From an uncultured Eubacteriales bacterium (lineage in GTDB: Bacteria > Bacillota > Clostridia > Christensenellales > CAG-138): a stretch of DNA of 64,000 nt. Positions 15,953 through 26,552 of this stretch are shown here, one piece after another; the stretch's first letter is position 1; the number at the start of each line of letters is the position of its first letter. Location: contig ONNZ01000003.1 of NCBI GenBank assembly GCA_900319345.1, positions 1 through 64,000 on the forward strand, written 5' to 3'. A model generated the notes under the pieces. The model was not told where the DNA came from. It made no database searches and was given only the letters and a program-made list of their open reading frames with translations. The position numbers and the translations under genes were made by a program.

Positions 15953-16483
15953 TCACTCCATGGTATAATATTGAACGTACCTTCCGGGGTCCGCTCCGGC
16001 CTCCATGTACCGGATCAGGATCGCGGCGCAGGCCAGGCTGTCGCTGTCGGCCCGGTGGTGGTCGAGGTCGATGCCGTAATAGGCGCACATGTCGCCCAGC
16101 CGGTGGCTGATCCCCGGCAGGAGCCGCCGCCCCATGCGCACCGTGCAGAGGCCCGGCACCTCGGTCCGCCACTCGATGCCGTAGCCCCGGAGGCACTTCT
16201 TCAGCACGCCCAGGTCGAAGGGGGCGTTGTGGGCCACCAGGACGCCGGAGCTTAGGATGGGCTCGATCCGGGGCCACAGCTCCCAGAAGGTGGGCGCCCC
16301 CAGGACCGCCTCGCTGTCGATGCCGGTCAACTGGGTGTTGAACCAGTCGAAGGGCTGCTCCGGGTCCACCAGGGAATAGAAGGTGTCCGCGATCCGCCCG
16401 TCCTCCACCACGGCGATGCCGATGGCGCTCATTCGGTTGTTGTACCGGTTCGGCGTCTCCACGTCGAAGACCACATAGCGCAC
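15953..16483 (-). CDS. DnaQ-like 3'-5' exonuclease
   Basis: A 176-residue DEDDh exonuclease domain. ExoI is seen as VVFDVETPN (residues 3-11, where DVET gives the first Asp and Glu), Exo II as HNAPFDLGVL near 95, and Exo III as HHRADSDSLACA near 145, with His-5-Asp spacing. Similar proteins act in proofreading, repair or RNA turnover; this one is a stand-alone domain. The GTG at 16483 is preferred because AAGGGGGAG lies just before it; a longer reading would run back into a palindromic repeat. Confidence 0.85.
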   Translation of the reverse strand: MRYVVFDVETPNRYNNRMSAIGIAVVEDGRIADTFYSLVDPEQPFDWFNTQLTGIDSEAVLGAPTFWELWPRIEPILSSGVLVAHNAPFDLGVLKKCLRGYGIEWRTEVPGLCTVRMGRRLLPGISHRLGDMCAYYGIDLDHHRADSDSLACAAILIRYMEAGADPGRYVQYYTME

Positions 16484-16574
16484 GGGCGCTCCCCCTTCCC
16501 CAAGATTTGGGTACAGTATAGCAATTTTATACAAAGCATGCAACGGTGGTGGCGGAGCTCGTTTCCTCTCCTGT

Positions 16575-16635
16575 GCTTTTCTTTTTGCGCCGCTTTTTAT
16601 TTTCACTTGAAAAGAAAAAGCGGCAAAAGAAAAAT
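16575..16635. repeat. Palindromic element, copy B
   Basis: Core GCCGC-TTTTTATTTTC, loop, GAAAAGAAAAA-GCGGC at 16589-16624, nested in an outer CTTTTCTTTTT / AAAAGAAAAA pairing. It lies between the divergent dnaQ-like and Dabb genes. Confidence 0.8.
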
Positions 16636-16691
16636 TGAAAGAGAAAAGGTTTTACGGTATACTACAATAAAACGATAAGGAGGAAAGCTAT

Positions 16692-16976
16692 ATGTTCAAG
16701 CACGTTCTGTTGTTCAAGTTCATCGACCCGGAGGTGTGCGCGCCTGTGGTGGGGCAGAAGCTGTTGGCCCTGAAGGAGACCGTGCCGGAGATCGTGGAGA
16801 TCGAGTACGGGCTGGACGAATTGCACAAGGGCCGGAGCTACGACGCGGCCCTGATCGTCACCTTCAAGGACAAGGAGGGGTATCTCGCTTACGATAAGGC
16901 CCCCAGCCACAACGAAGCCCGGGTGTATATCCACCAGCACGTCCAAGAGTCGCATACAGTAGACTACGAGTATTAA
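16692..16976 (+). CDS. Dabb (stress-responsive A/B barrel) family protein
   Basis: A 94-residue protein with the dimeric alpha-beta barrel pattern: it starts [10 protein letters not shown], contains VEIEYGLDE and [16 protein letters not shown], and ends [26 protein letters not shown] (here [19 protein letters not shown]). Dabb proteins are stress-induced or act as small-molecule barrels; no catalytic role is clear. AGGAGG precedes the ATG. It lies one base before uvrB and is probably co-transcribed. Confidence 0.85.
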   Translation: MFKHVLLFKFIDPEVCAPVVGQKLLALKETVPEIVEIEYGLDELHKGRSYDAALIVTFKDKEGYLAYDKAPSHNEARVYIHQHVQESHTVDYEY

Positions 16977-16977
16977 G

Positions 16978-18996
16978 ATGTTCCAAGTCGTTTCCCCCTT
17001 CACGCCTCAGGGCGACCAGCCAGAGGCCATAGAGAAGCTCAGCGAAGGCGTCCTGCGGGGCGATAAATTGCAGGTGCTGCTGGGCGTCACGGGCTCCGGC
17101 AAGACCTACACCATGGCCAAGGTCATCGAACAGGTCCAGAAGCCCACGCTGGTGCTGGCCCACAACAAGACCCTGGCGGCCCAGCTCTGCTCCGAGCTCA
17201 AGGGGTTCTTCCCCGACTCGGCGGTGGAGTACTTCGTTTCCTATTACGATTACTACCAGCCGGAGGCCTACATCGCCTCCAGCGACACCTATATCGAGAA
17301 GACCACCGCCGTCAACGAGGAGATCGACCGGCTCCGCCACTCCGCCACCTGCGCCCTGAACGAGCGAAAGGACGTGATCATCGTGGCGTCGGTGAGCTGC
17401 ATCTACGCCCTGGGCGACCCGGAGGAGTATCTGCATCTGTCGTTGTCCCTGCGGCCCGGCATGGAGGTGAGCCGGGAGGAGGTCATGCGCAAGCTCGTTG
17501 ACATCCAGTTCCAGCGGAACGATCTCGACTTCCAGCGGGGCACCTTCCGGGTCCGGGGGGACACGCTGGACATCTTCCCCATGGGCAACGAGGGCCGGGC
17601 CATCCGGGTCAGCTTCTTCGGGGACGAGATCGAGAGGATCACCGAAATCAACGCCCTGACCGGGGAAGTCTTGAGCCGCCAGGACCACGCCATCGTCTTC
17701 CCCGCCTCCCACTACGCCACAGGGCAGGCCAAGCTCATGGCCGCCATGAACGAGATCGAGCGGGACATGGAGCTCAGGCGGGACCAGTTTTTGGACGAGA
17801 ACAAGCCCCTGGAGGCGGAGCGCATCGAGCAGCGGGTCCGCCACGACATGGAGATGATGCAGGAGATCGGCTACTGCAACGGCATCGAGAACTACTCCCG
17901 CTACTTCGACGGCCGGGCCCCCGGGGACCCGCCCTACACCCTCATCGACTACTTCCCTCAGGACTTCCTGCTCATCATCGACGAGAGCCACGTGACCATC
18001 CCCCAGATCGGCGCCATGTACCGGGGGGATAGGATGCGCAAGGAGGAGCTGGTGAAGTACGGCTTCCGCCTCCCCTCCGCCTTCGACAACCGGCCGTTGC
18101 GGTTCGAGGAGTTCCTGGAGCGCATCCCCCAGATGCTCTGCGTGTCGGCTACGCCCGGGCCCTGGGAGCTCTCCCGCTGCAGCCAGGTGGCGGAGCAGAT
18201 CATCCGGCCAACGGGTCTCGTGGATCCGGAGATCTTCCTCCGGCCCATCGAGGGGCAGATCGACGACATTCTCTCTGAGGTGCGCCTGACGGCGAAGAAG
18301 GGCTATCGGACCCTCATCACCACCCTCACGAAGCGCATGGCGGAGGACCTGACGGAGTACCTCGACGGCATGGGCGTCCGGGTCCGGTACATGCACAGCG
18401 ACATCGACACCCTGGATCGGATGGAGATCATCCGGGATCTGCGTCTCGGCGAATTCGACGTGCTGGTGGGCATCAACCTGCTGCGGGAGGGATTGGACCT
18501 GCCCGAGGTGGGGCTGGTGGCCATATTGGACGCGGACAAGGAGGGCTTCCTCCGGTCCGAGACCTCCCTCATCCAGACCATCGGCCGGGCTGCCCGGAAC
18601 GCGGAGGCCCGGGTGCTCCTGTACGCGGACACCGTGACCCCCTCCATGCAGCGGGCCATGGACGAGACCGAGCGCCGGCGGAAAAAGCAGATGGCCTACA
18701 ACGCCGAGCACGGCATCACGCCCCGGACCATCCGCAAGGAGGTCAGCGCCCTCTTGGGCATCAGCCACAGGGCGGAGGCGGGCGAGACCGCCTATTCGGA
18801 GCAGGAGAAGGCGGCCCGCATCGAGATCCTCAAGGAACAGATGCAGCAGGCGGCCCGGGAGCTGGAATTCGAGGAGGCGGCCAAGCTCCGGGACGAGATC
18901 AAGAAGCTCATGGGCGAGGCCGTCACCGCCTCCAAGGCCATCCGGCCCGGCATGGTGGGCTCCGCCAAGAAAAGCCGGGGAAGGTCCAGAAAGTAA
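16978..18996 (+). CDS. uvrB: Excinuclease ABC subunit B
   Basis: UvrB is the damage-verifying helicase-like subunit of nucleotide excision repair. The 672-residue length is normal. Walker A is GVTGSGKT (36-43), the beta-hairpin motif is [10 protein letters not shown] (about 91-100), the DEAD-like box is DESHV (about 335), helicase motif VI is QTIGRAARN (about 530), and a UvrC-interacting UVR motif closes the protein ([16 protein letters not shown]). The ATG comes one base after the Dabb stop and lacks its own strong binding site, so coupling is likely. uvrA is 21 kb downstream. Confidence 0.97.
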   Translation: MFQVVSPFTPQGDQPEAIEKLSEGVLRGDKLQVLLGVTGSGKTYTMAKVIEQVQKPTLVLAHNKTLAAQLCSELKGFFPDSAVEYFVSYYDYYQPEAYIASSDTYIEKTTAVNEEIDRLRHSATCALNERKDVIIVASVSCIYALGDPEEYLHLSLSLRPGMEVSREEVMRKLVDIQFQRNDLDFQRGTFRVRGDTLDIFPMGNEGRAIRVSFFGDEIERITEINALTGEVLSRQDHAIVFPASHYATGQAKLMAAMNEIERDMELRRDQFLDENKPLEAERIEQRVRHDMEMMQEIGYCNGIENYSRYFDGRAPGDPPYTLIDYFPQDFLLIIDESHVTIPQIGAMYRGDRMRKEELVKYGFRLPSAFDNRPLRFEEFLERIPQMLCVSATPGPWELSRCSQVAEQIIRPTGLVDPEIFLRPIEGQIDDILSEVRLTAKKGYRTLITTLTKRMAEDLTEYLDGMGVRVRYMHSDIDTLDRMEIIRDLRLGEFDVLVGINLLREGLDLPEVGLVAILDADKEGFLRSETSLIQTIGRAARNAEARVLLYADTVTPSMQRAMDETERRRKKQMAYNAEHGITPRTIRKEVSALLGISHRAEAGETAYSEQEKAARIEILKEQMQQAARELEFEEAAKLRDEIKKLMGEAVTASKAIRPGMVGSAKKSRGRSRK

Positions 18997-19007
18997 ACCT
19001 GGCCCCC

Positions 19008-19036
19008 TTGATATTTTCTTTCCGAATAAGTATAAT
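19008..19036 (+). promoter_or_regulatory. Promoter of the ABC importer operon
   Basis: TTGATA, 17 bases, perfect TATAAT, 45 bases before the binding-protein start codon. This is one of the best promoters in the window. Confidence 0.85.
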
Positions 19037-19081
19037 AGCAGTTAGGGCAAAAGCCCATAAAGGAAAAAAAGGAGAAGAATC

Positions 19082-20302
19082 ATGAAGAAAGTGATTGCGA
19101 TTCTGCTGGTCGTGCTGATGGCCCTGTCCATCGTGGCCTGCGGGAAAAAGGAAGAGGCGAAGAAGGATTATTCCGGCTACACCATCCGGATCTACTCCAA
19201 CTCCAACTCCACCGAGCGCGTGACCTGGCTGATCGAGAAGGCCAAGGAAGCGGGCTTCACCATCAGCCTGGACACCAACGAAGTCTATTCCGGCGACTCC
19301 AAGGCCGTGCAGGCTGCCGAGGAGAACAAGGACGGCGATCTGATCTTCGGTCTGAACGAGACCCGCTGGAGCCAGCTGGTGGTCGGCAAGTACGCCAACC
19401 TGAAGGTCATGGACTGGACCCCCTCCTGGGCCGGCGAAGTGGGCAACTACAAGTATGATGGCAAGGCCTACGGCATCGTCATCCAGAACGTCCTCATGCT
19501 CTATCGGAACGACGAGCTGGGCACCAACGGCCAGGAGCTCCACTTCGACCACTGGGCCGACGTGGTGAACTGTGGCTACACCTGGTACCGTCAGAACAAG
19601 GTCGGCGGCACCACCAACGCCAACATCAACTCCGCCATGCTCTATCCCTTCGTGGATCCTTCCTCCCCCGCCGGCGGCATCACCGTGGACGGCTGGAAGA
19701 CCCTGTGGAAGTTCTGCGCGGACGGCAAGTTCGGCGGCGATGACTGGAAGTACGGCATCGATCCCTTGAACCGGGGCGACGTGGCCGTGTCCGAGTACTA
19801 CTCCTCCTCCCTGTACGGCTCCATCGACACCGCGGCCGACGGCAGCAAGAACCCCCTGAAGGGCACCATGAACCCCGAGAACTGGGCTCTGGTGGACATC
19901 AAGGACGGCACCTACTACATCGCTGAGTACCTGGGCATCCTCGATCGCGCCGGCCGTACCGACGAGCAGACCGAGATCGTGAAGGCCTTCGCCGAGTGGT
20001 TCGGTTCCGCCGAGACCCAGGCCGCCTGGGGCGAGCAGTTCGACTCCTTCCCCTGCAACACCGTGGCTGCCGCCAAGCTGTATCCCGATGGCATCCCCGC
20101 CATCTACCAAATCCCCAACTTCGCGCTGAACAAGGTGGCCGGCACCGACATGACCTATGCCGAGTACGTGGCTGCCCACAGCGGTGAGTGGACCAACATC
20201 CTCACCAACCTGGGCTTCTACTGGAAGGATGCCAGCGACGCCAAGGCCGAGCCCGACTGGGCGAACCTGGATTGGGCGACCCTGACCCAGAAGAAGGACT
20301 AA
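19082..20302 (+). CDS. ABC transporter substrate-binding lipoprotein
   Basis: A 406-residue lipoprotein with lipobox SIVAC (Cys20) and a type 2 periplasmic-binding fold. It resembles binding proteins of the iron/spermidine/thiamine cluster, for example the early YTIRIYSNSNSTERV strand and the EENKDGDLIFGLNETRW region. The ligand cannot be read from sequence. AAGGAG precedes the ATG. It is the first gene of a three-gene importer; a stable stem-loop (20319-20352) separates it from the ATPase gene, which often keeps binding-protein mRNA more abundant. Confidence 0.85.
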   Translation: MKKVIAILLVVLMALSIVACGKKEEAKKDYSGYTIRIYSNSNSTERVTWLIEKAKEAGFTISLDTNEVYSGDSKAVQAAEENKDGDLIFGLNETRWSQLVVGKYANLKVMDWTPSWAGEVGNYKYDGKAYGIVIQNVLMLYRNDELGTNGQELHFDHWADVVNCGYTWYRQNKVGGTTNANINSAMLYPFVDPSSPAGGITVDGWKTLWKFCADGKFGGDDWKYGIDPLNRGDVAVSEYYSSSLYGSIDTAADGSKNPLKGTMNPENWALVDIKDGTYYIAEYLGILDRAGRTDEQTEIVKAFAEWFGSAETQAAWGEQFDSFPCNTVAAAKLYPDGIPAIYQIPNFALNKVAGTDMTYAEYVAAHSGEWTNILTNLGFYWKDASDAKAEPDWANLDWATLTQKKD

Positions 20303-20318
20303 AACCAAACAGCATTTC

Positions 20319-20352
20319 GGATATGGCGAGTCGGTGACGGCTCGCCATATCC
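20319..20352 (+). other. Intercistronic mRNA stem-loop
   Basis: A perfect 12-base inverted repeat, GGATATGGCGAG and CTCGCCATATCC, with no T run. It probably stabilises the 3' end of the binding-protein message rather than ending transcription. Confidence 0.65.
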
Positions 20353-20385
20353 CTATCCAAAACAGACACATGAGGGGGAAACGAC

Positions 20386-21411
<1,026 letters not shown>

Positions 21412-21412
21412 C

Positions 21413-23305
21413 ATGAACGCCGATAAAAGACGGTTCAGCCCGGAGCTGGTGCTCAGGATCATACTGCTGATCCTCTTCGCCTACTTCTTCTTCGGGTTCA
21501 TGCTGATCCCCTGCCTCAACACCCTGACCAGCATCTTCGCGGAACGGAACGCGGCCGGGGCCCGGGATCCCCTGGCGGTCATCCGCTTCTTCTTCGCGGG
21601 GACCATGGGCCAGTACGTGCTCAACTCCCTGAAGCTGGCCGTATGCCTGGTCATCACGGTGAACGTGGTGGGCATCTCCCTGGTGCTGCTCACGGAGTAC
21701 TTCGACATCAAGGGAGCCAATATCCTGCGCATGGGGTATATGACCACCATGATCTACTCCGGCGTGGCGTTGGTCACGGGCTACATGTTCCTCTACGCCG
21801 GCGATGGCATGATCACCAGCCTGTTGAAGAACGCGTTCCCCAACTTCAACCCCAACTGGTTCTCGGGCTTCAACGCGGTGCTCTTCACCATGACCTTCGC
21901 CTGCACCAGCAACCACATGCTGTTCCTCCGCAACGCCCTGAGGGGCATCGACTACAACACCGTGGAGGCGGCCCGGAACATGGGCGCCAACCCCTTCAGG
22001 GTCCTGTGGACCGTGGTGCTGCCCACCCTGATCCCCACCCTGTTCTCTCTGACGGTCATGACCTTCATCACGGGCCTGTGCGCCATGTCCGCGCCCACCC
22101 TGCTGGGCTACGACTCCATCAACCCGGAGATCGTGCGGTTGGCGGGCTCCACCGTGACGGACGAGTCCTTCCCCCAGGCGCGGGCGGCCCTGCTGTCCAT
22201 CATCCTGGCCATGTTCACCATCATCCTGCTGACGGTGCTCTCCGCCTATGAGCGCAAGGGCCATTACCTGTCCGTATCGAAGACCAAGGCCAAGCTCCAG
22301 AAGCAGAAGATCAACAACCCCGTGGCCAACGTGCTGGCCCATATCTACGCCTACATCCTGTTCATCATCTACATGACCCCCGTGGTGATGATCATCGTGT
22401 TCTCCTTCCAGAACTACAGCGCCATCAAGGGCAAGCGCCTGGATATGCAGGGCTGGACGCTGATCAACTTCTTCGGCAAGGCGGACTACTCCTACGTGAA
22501 CGAAGCGGGCCGGACCAAGACGGTGGTGGGTTCCATCTCCGGCGTGTTCTCCAACGAGAAGACCCTGGGCGGCATCAAGCTGAGCTTCCTGCTTTCGGCG
22601 GTGGCGGCAGCCCTCGCCTGCCTCATCGTGGTGGTGGCCTGCAACTACATCTTCAAGAAGAAGGGCAAGAAGATGAGCACGGTGGTGGAATACGCCCTGC
22701 TGTTCCCCTGGCTGCTGCCCACCATCCTGATCTGCTACTCCTATAGGACCTTCTTCAACTCCGACGCCGTCTGGTACGTGGGGAATCAGAACCTGTACTT
22801 CGGGCAGAACGTAAAGCTGCTCATCATACTGGCCTACACGGTAGTGAAGCTGCCCTTCTCCCTGCGTATGATCAAGGCGTCCTTCTACGCCATCGACGAG
22901 GAGCTGGAGGACGCGGCCAAGAACCTGGGCTCCAGCGGGCTCAGGACCTTCCTGCAGGTAAAGCTGCCCATCATCCTGCCCAGCGTGCTCGCTGTGTTCG
23001 CGCTGAACTTCAACGCCCTGTTCACGGAGTACGACATGTCCGCCACCTTCCAGAGCCCCAAGGGCATCACCTACGCCATGGTCATCAAGAGCATGCTGGA
23101 GGACTCCACCCGCGGCGCCAACATGAACGCTCTGGGCCGCCAGTGCGCGTCCACGGTGTTCATCATGATCGTGTCCGGCCTCATCCTGTACCTGGTCTAC
23201 GGCGTGGGCGCCCGGGATCTGAGCGAACGGCTGGAGGCCAAGAAGCGCTGGCGGGAGCGCTGGGATAAGCTCACGGGCAAGAGCAAAAAGGCCCTGAAGG
23301 CATGA
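21413..23305 (+). CDS. Two-domain ABC transporter permease
   Basis: A 630-residue membrane protein with two binding-protein-dependent permease domains in one chain, about six helices each. EAA-type loops for the ATPase are seen as EAARNMGANPFRVLWTVVLPTL (about 185) and EDAAKNLGSSGLRTFLQVKLPI (about 500). Fused permeases of this kind occur in ferric-iron (FbpB) importers, which is the reason to suspect iron, but the evidence is indirect. AAGGAGGAGG upstream overlaps the end of the ATPase gene. The following HAD gene overlaps its stop codon. Confidence 0.92.
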   Translation: MNADKRRFSPELVLRIILLILFAYFFFGFMLIPCLNTLTSIFAERNAAGARDPLAVIRFFFAGTMGQYVLNSLKLAVCLVITVNVVGISLVLLTEYFDIKGANILRMGYMTTMIYSGVALVTGYMFLYAGDGMITSLLKNAFPNFNPNWFSGFNAVLFTMTFACTSNHMLFLRNALRGIDYNTVEAARNMGANPFRVLWTVVLPTLIPTLFSLTVMTFITGLCAMSAPTLLGYDSINPEIVRLAGSTVTDESFPQARAALLSIILAMFTIILLTVLSAYERKGHYLSVSKTKAKLQKQKINNPVANVLAHIYAYILFIIYMTPVVMIIVFSFQNYSAIKGKRLDMQGWTLINFFGKADYSYVNEAGRTKTVVGSISGVFSNEKTLGGIKLSFLLSAVAAALACLIVVVACNYIFKKKGKKMSTVVEYALLFPWLLPTILICYSYRTFFNSDAVWYVGNQNLYFGQNVKLLIILAYTVVKLPFSLRMIKASFYAIDEELEDAAKNLGSSGLRTFLQVKLPIILPSVLAVFALNFNALFTEYDMSATFQSPKGITYAMVIKSMLEDSTRGANMNALGRQCASTVFIMIVSGLILYLVYGVGARDLSERLEAKKRWRERWDKLTGKSKKALKA

Positions 23306-23922
23306 AGCCCAGCATCGTGTTCGACATGGGGCAGGTCCTGATGGACTTTGCCCCGCCTAAGTTCATCGCCCGGCTCGGGTACACCGGCGACGACGCCCAA
23401 TCCCTCCTGCAGGAGGTGTTCAAGGGCTGGGAGTGGGTGGCCTTCGACCGGGGGGACATCACCGGGGAGGACGTGGTAACAAGCGCCTGCTCCCGGCTTC
23501 CGGAGCGGCTCCATGCCGCGGCCCGGGAGCTGGTGTTCCACTGGTGGGAGGAGATGATCCCCATGCCCGGCGCGAAGGAGCTGGTGCAGGAGCTCCATGA
23601 CAAGGGGTACGATCTGTACGTACTCTCCAACGCCTCCCAGGACTTCCACCGGTACTTCGACAGGATCCCCGGCAGCGAGTATCTGCCCCGGGAACGGCGG
23701 TTCGTGTCCTCGGACTACCGGCTTTTGAAGCCAGAGCACGAGATCTATGAGCTGTTTCTGGAGAAGTTCGGTCTGAACGCCGCCGACTGCGTCTTCATCG
23801 ACGACAACCCGCCCAACGTGGAGGCGGCTCGCCGCCTGGGCTTCCGGGCCCTGGTCCACCGGGGCGACCCGGCACGGCTTCGGCGGGAGCTGAGGGAGCT
23901 GGGTGTGGACGTGGAAGTTTGA
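23302..23922 (+). CDS. HAD-superfamily hydrolase
   Basis: A 206-residue HAD phosphatase-like protein. Motif I appears as VFDMGQVLMDF (residues 6-16): the second catalytic acid position is Gln-Val rather than DxD, as in the YihX/epoxide-hydrolase-like HAD branch. Motif II is VLSNAS, motif III includes LKP and motif IV is FIDDNPPNVEAA. Substrate unknown. It overlaps the permease stop (ATGA), so it is made with the importer; this may only reflect shared transcription. Confidence 0.88.
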   Translation: MKPSIVFDMGQVLMDFAPPKFIARLGYTGDDAQSLLQEVFKGWEWVAFDRGDITGEDVVTSACSRLPERLHAAARELVFHWWEEMIPMPGAKELVQELHDKGYDLYVLSNASQDFHRYFDRIPGSEYLPRERRFVSSDYRLLKPEHEIYELFLEKFGLNAADCVFIDDNPPNVEAARRLGFRALVHRGDPARLRRELRELGVDVEV

Positions 23923-23927
23923 TTTAT

Positions 23928-23976
23928 GCGACTTTTTCTTTTCAGGCGAAAAGAAAAAGTCGCCCAAAAAGAAAAG
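23928..23976. repeat. Palindromic element, copy C
   Basis: GCGAC-TTTTTCTTTTC, loop AGGC, GAAAAGAAAAA-GTCGC, then CCAAAAAGAAAAG. The GCGAC/GTCGC base is a paired change from GCCGC/GCGGC. It lies between the convergent HAD and amidase genes. Confidence 0.8.
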
Positions 23977-24019
23977 CCCATATGCAAAGAGAGGTCATGG
24001 CGAAAACCATGATCTCTTT

Positions 24020-24682
24020 TTATGTTCCCTGCCCCTCCAAATACACCAGCACTCCCCGGGCGATGGCCTCCGCCAGCGTCCGCTGGTACCCCTCGTCCTG
24101 CAGCATTTGCTCCTCCTGGGGATGGCTCAAAAACCCGCACTCCACCAGCGCGGCGGCGCAGGGGGGCACCCGGGTCACGAAGTTGTTGCCGGGGTTGGGC
24201 AGCCGCCCGGGCAGCGCCAGGGCCTCCGTCAGGCTGTCTATGAGGGCAGCAGCCAGGCTCTGGCCCGCCTCCGCCCCCGCCTGATAGTAGGCCATGGGCC
24301 CCCGGACCCGCCGGTCGGAGAACTTGTTCATGTGGATGGACACCGCCGCGTCCGCCCCCTCCGTCTGCAGCAGCTGCCCCCGCCGGGCCATGTCCTCCCG
24401 CTTGCTGTCCCCCAGGGCCCCTTCGCCGGTCCGGGTCATGAGCACCCGCACCCCGGCGTCCTCCAGGGCCTCCTGGACCAGCAAAGCCACCTGTAGATTG
24501 AGATCGCTTTCCTTCACCCCCGTGTCCGTGCCGGAGGCTCCGGCGTCGAAGCCTCCGTGGCCCGCGTCCACGATCACGTACCACCGGCCCGCCGTGGGCA
24601 GGGGCTCCCGCGCGGGCGCGTCCACGGTCCGGGCGCAGCCCAGAAGGAGGGCTAAAAGCAAAACAAAAAGCCTGTTCTTCAC
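24020..24682 (-). CDS. cwlD: N-acetylmuramoyl-L-alanine amidase, CwlD-like
   Basis: A 220-residue Amidase_3 lipoprotein. The lipobox is LLLGC (Cys15). Zinc ligands and active site are visible: DAGHGGFDAG near 38, ESDLN (Glu) near 55, SIHMN near 110 and VECGFLSHP (catalytic Glu) near 180. Size and the SDRRVRGPMAYY region fit CwlD, which makes muramic-lactam in spore cortex so that lytic enzymes recognise it. A CATACACT box, like a SigE -10, ends six bases before the GTG start, and no binding site is seen. A general cell-wall amidase is the alternative. Confidence 0.75.
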   Translation of the reverse strand: MKNRLFVLLLALLLGCARTVDAPAREPLPTAGRWYVIVDAGHGGFDAGASGTDTGVKESDLNLQVALLVQEALEDAGVRVLMTRTGEGALGDSKREDMARRGQLLQTEGADAAVSIHMNKFSDRRVRGPMAYYQAGAEAGQSLAAALIDSLTEALALPGRLPNPGNNFVTRVPPCAAALVECGFLSHPQEEQMLQDEGYQRTLAEAIARGVLVYLEGQGT

Positions 24683-24708
24683 AGGCTCAGTGTATGTGCG
24701 CTATCCTT

Positions 24709-25410
24709 TTATAATGCCGCCACCAGTTGGGGCACGAACCGAAGATGGTCCGCCGACACCAGGTGGTAGGCCGTCCCCTCATATTCTCCCTCGAAGCCTC
24801 CCAGGCAGGAGCGCCCGTGCAGGTGGCCGTAGACGCAGTGGTCCGCCCGGCCCGCCAGGAGCCTTGCAAAGTCCGTAGGCTCCCCCTTCTCGTTGAAGGG
24901 CGGGTAATGGAGCATGCAGAGCCGCAGCCGCCCCTCCCGGGCGTCCATAGCGGTCAGGGACAGGCCCAGCCGCAGCTTCTCCCGTTCAAAGATCTTCCGA
25001 TCCTTGCTCTCGGAGAAATCGGGGCTCGCGGGGGTGTTCCAGCCCCGGGTCCCGCCGATGATCGCGTCGCCCCAGACGAGGGCGTTATTCTGCACCGCCT
25101 GGATGGACGGGGGCAGGATGCTCTGGACCTTGGTATACCCGGTCCACCAGTAGTCGTGGTTCCCCCGAAGCAGGATCTTGCTTCCCTTGAGCGAGTGGAT
25201 GAAATCAAGGTCCGCCGCCGCTTCCTCCAGCCGCAGCCCCCAGCTGATGTCGCCGGGGATCAGCACCAGGTCGTCTTCGCCCACCGTGTCCTGCCAGCCC
25301 TCCCGGAGCCGGTCCACGTGGTTGGCCCACCCCGGCCCGAACACGTCCATGGACTTGTTCTCCACGGACAGGGACAGGTGCAGATCACCGATGGCAAAGA
25401 TGCGGGGCAT
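24709..25410 (-). CDS. Calcineurin-like metallophosphoesterase
   Basis: A 233-residue protein with the five metallophosphoesterase blocks: AIGDLHL (residues 5-11), LIPGDISWG (about 50), LRGNHDYWW (about 83), LHYPP (about 170) and GHLHG (about 197). Metal ligands are all present. Substrate unknown. I chose the ATG at 25410 because AAGGAG precedes it at proper distance; a GTG two codons earlier is less likely. It follows the zinc-ribbon gene on the same strand by nine bases. Confidence 0.9.
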   Translation of the reverse strand: MPRIFAIGDLHLSLSVENKSMDVFGPGWANHVDRLREGWQDTVGEDDLVLIPGDISWGLRLEEAAADLDFIHSLKGSKILLRGNHDYWWTGYTKVQSILPPSIQAVQNNALVWGDAIIGGTRGWNTPASPDFSESKDRKIFEREKLRLGLSLTAMDAREGRLRLCMLHYPPFNEKGEPTDFARLLAGRADHCVYGHLHGRSCLGGFEGEYEGTAYHLVSADHLRFVPQLVAAL

Positions 25411-25419
25411 GCTCACTCC

Positions 25420-25722
25420 TTACTCTTCGTCGCTGTCTTCTTCGTCGATGTCCTCTTCGATGGGCATATCCGCCTCATCGGCCCGGAGCTTGTCGGCCAT
25501 GAGCTCCAGCTCGGCCTCCCGCTTCTGCTCCCGCAGGCACTCCTCGCACAGGTCGTGGCCCTTCACCGCCGGCGCTTCGCCGCAGTTGGAGCACATGACC
25601 ACCTCTTCCTCCTCCACGGCGGCAGCCTTCCGCCGCTTCATGGCGGAGGCGCACACGTGGCAGATGGTCTCGCCGGGCTTGAGATAATTCAGTTCACACT
25701 TGGGGCATTTCCGTAACGCCAT
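25420..25722 (-). CDS. Small zinc-ribbon protein
   Basis: A 100-residue protein with four CxxC pairs (CPKC, CHVC, CSNC, CEEC), enough for two zinc sites, and a strongly acidic tail ending in Asp/Glu repeats. The first two pairs resemble a treble-clef or rubredoxin-like knuckle. No family name is certain. AGGAG precedes the ATG. It is co-oriented with engB upstream and the phosphoesterase downstream. Confidence 0.72.
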   Translation of the reverse strand: MALRKCPKCELNYLKPGETICHVCASAMKRRKAAAVEEEEVVMCSNCGEAPAVKGHDLCEECLREQKREAELELMADKLRADEADMPIEEDIDEEDSDEE

Positions 25723-25767
25723 AGTTCCATCTCCTGGGTAGTTCTCGACCCATAGTATGCGTTCTTG

Positions 25768-26400
25768 TTATGGTTCTGTCAAGGGTTCCGTTTCATTTTC
25801 TTTTGCGGAGCCGAGCTTTTCCGAAACGATGCTGCCAAGGCGCTCGAGAAGCGCCTCCCTCCCCTCGCCGGTCTCACTGGAGAAGGGCAGGCCCCAGGGC
25901 GGCGCGCCCACCAGCTTGGCGTTCTGGTTGGCCGCCTGCTGGCGCTTGGACTTCGCCACCTTGTCCGCCTTGGTGGCCACGATGGTGAAGGGGATGCCGT
26001 AGTACAGTAGGAACTCCATCATCTGACGATCCTCCCCCGTGGGCTCGTGGCGGATATCGAGGAGCAGGAACAGGTGGTCCACCCGGCCCGAGGTGAGGTA
26101 GCTCTCCATGAGCTTGCCCCAGCTCTCCCGCTCGCCCTTGCTGCGCTGGGCGAACCCGTACCCCGGCAGGTCCACCAGGTAGAAGCTGTCGTTGGCCAGG
26201 TAATAGTTGACCAGCCGGGTCTTCCCCGGCGCGGCGCTGATGCGGGCCAGCTTCCCGTTGCCCGTCAGGCAGTTGATGAGGCTGCTCTTGCCCACGTTGC
26301 TCCGGCCCACCAGGGCGATCTCCGGCCGTTTCTCGGGGTAGCCGCCCTTTTCGGCGACGCTGGTCACGAATAGGGCCTTCTTGATGCGAAAGGGTTCCAT
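25768..26400 (-). CDS. ysxC: Ribosome biogenesis GTPase EngB/YsxC
   Basis: A 210-residue TRAFAC-class GTPase needed for late assembly of the 50S subunit. G1 is GRSNVGKSS (about 32-40), G2 lies around PGKTR (about 58), G3 is DLPGYGFA (about 76) and G4 is TKADK (about 143). The start follows AAAGGAG. Length is normal. The stop lies 45 bases before the zinc-ribbon gene on the same strand. It diverges from the mreB homologue. Confidence 0.95.
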   Translation of the reverse strand: MEPFRIKKALFVTSVAEKGGYPEKRPEIALVGRSNVGKSSLINCLTGNGKLARISAAPGKTRLVNYYLANDSFYLVDLPGYGFAQRSKGERESWGKLMESYLTSGRVDHLFLLLDIRHEPTGEDRQMMEFLLYYGIPFTIVATKADKVAKSKRQQAANQNAKLVGAPPWGLPFSSETGEGREALLERLGSIVSEKLGSAKENETEPLTEP

Positions 26401-26479
26401 GGTTCGGCTCCTTTGGGTGATGATGTGAGTATATAGGGAAAGGAGAAAGATTGCAACTTTCTTTTAACACTTTGTTTCA

Positions 26480-26508
26480 TTGTCACATTTTATCGATAAT
26501 GGTATGAT
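26480..26508 (+). promoter_or_regulatory. Promoter of the mreB homologue
   Basis: TTGTCA, 17 bases, TATGAT, about 45 bases before the start codon, in an AT-rich stretch. Confidence 0.8.
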
Positions 26509-26552
26509 TTTATCATCGAAAACTGGGTCTATGTACCCTGAAAGGAAGCGCT

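Noticed and set aside
13217..16255. A 1012-residue plus-strand reading frame opposite the surface-protein and exonuclease genes
   Set aside because: It is open only because of GC-rich antisense frame bias. Its middle is Arg/Gly repeats made by the Thr-Pro tract. The minus-strand genes have clear domains.
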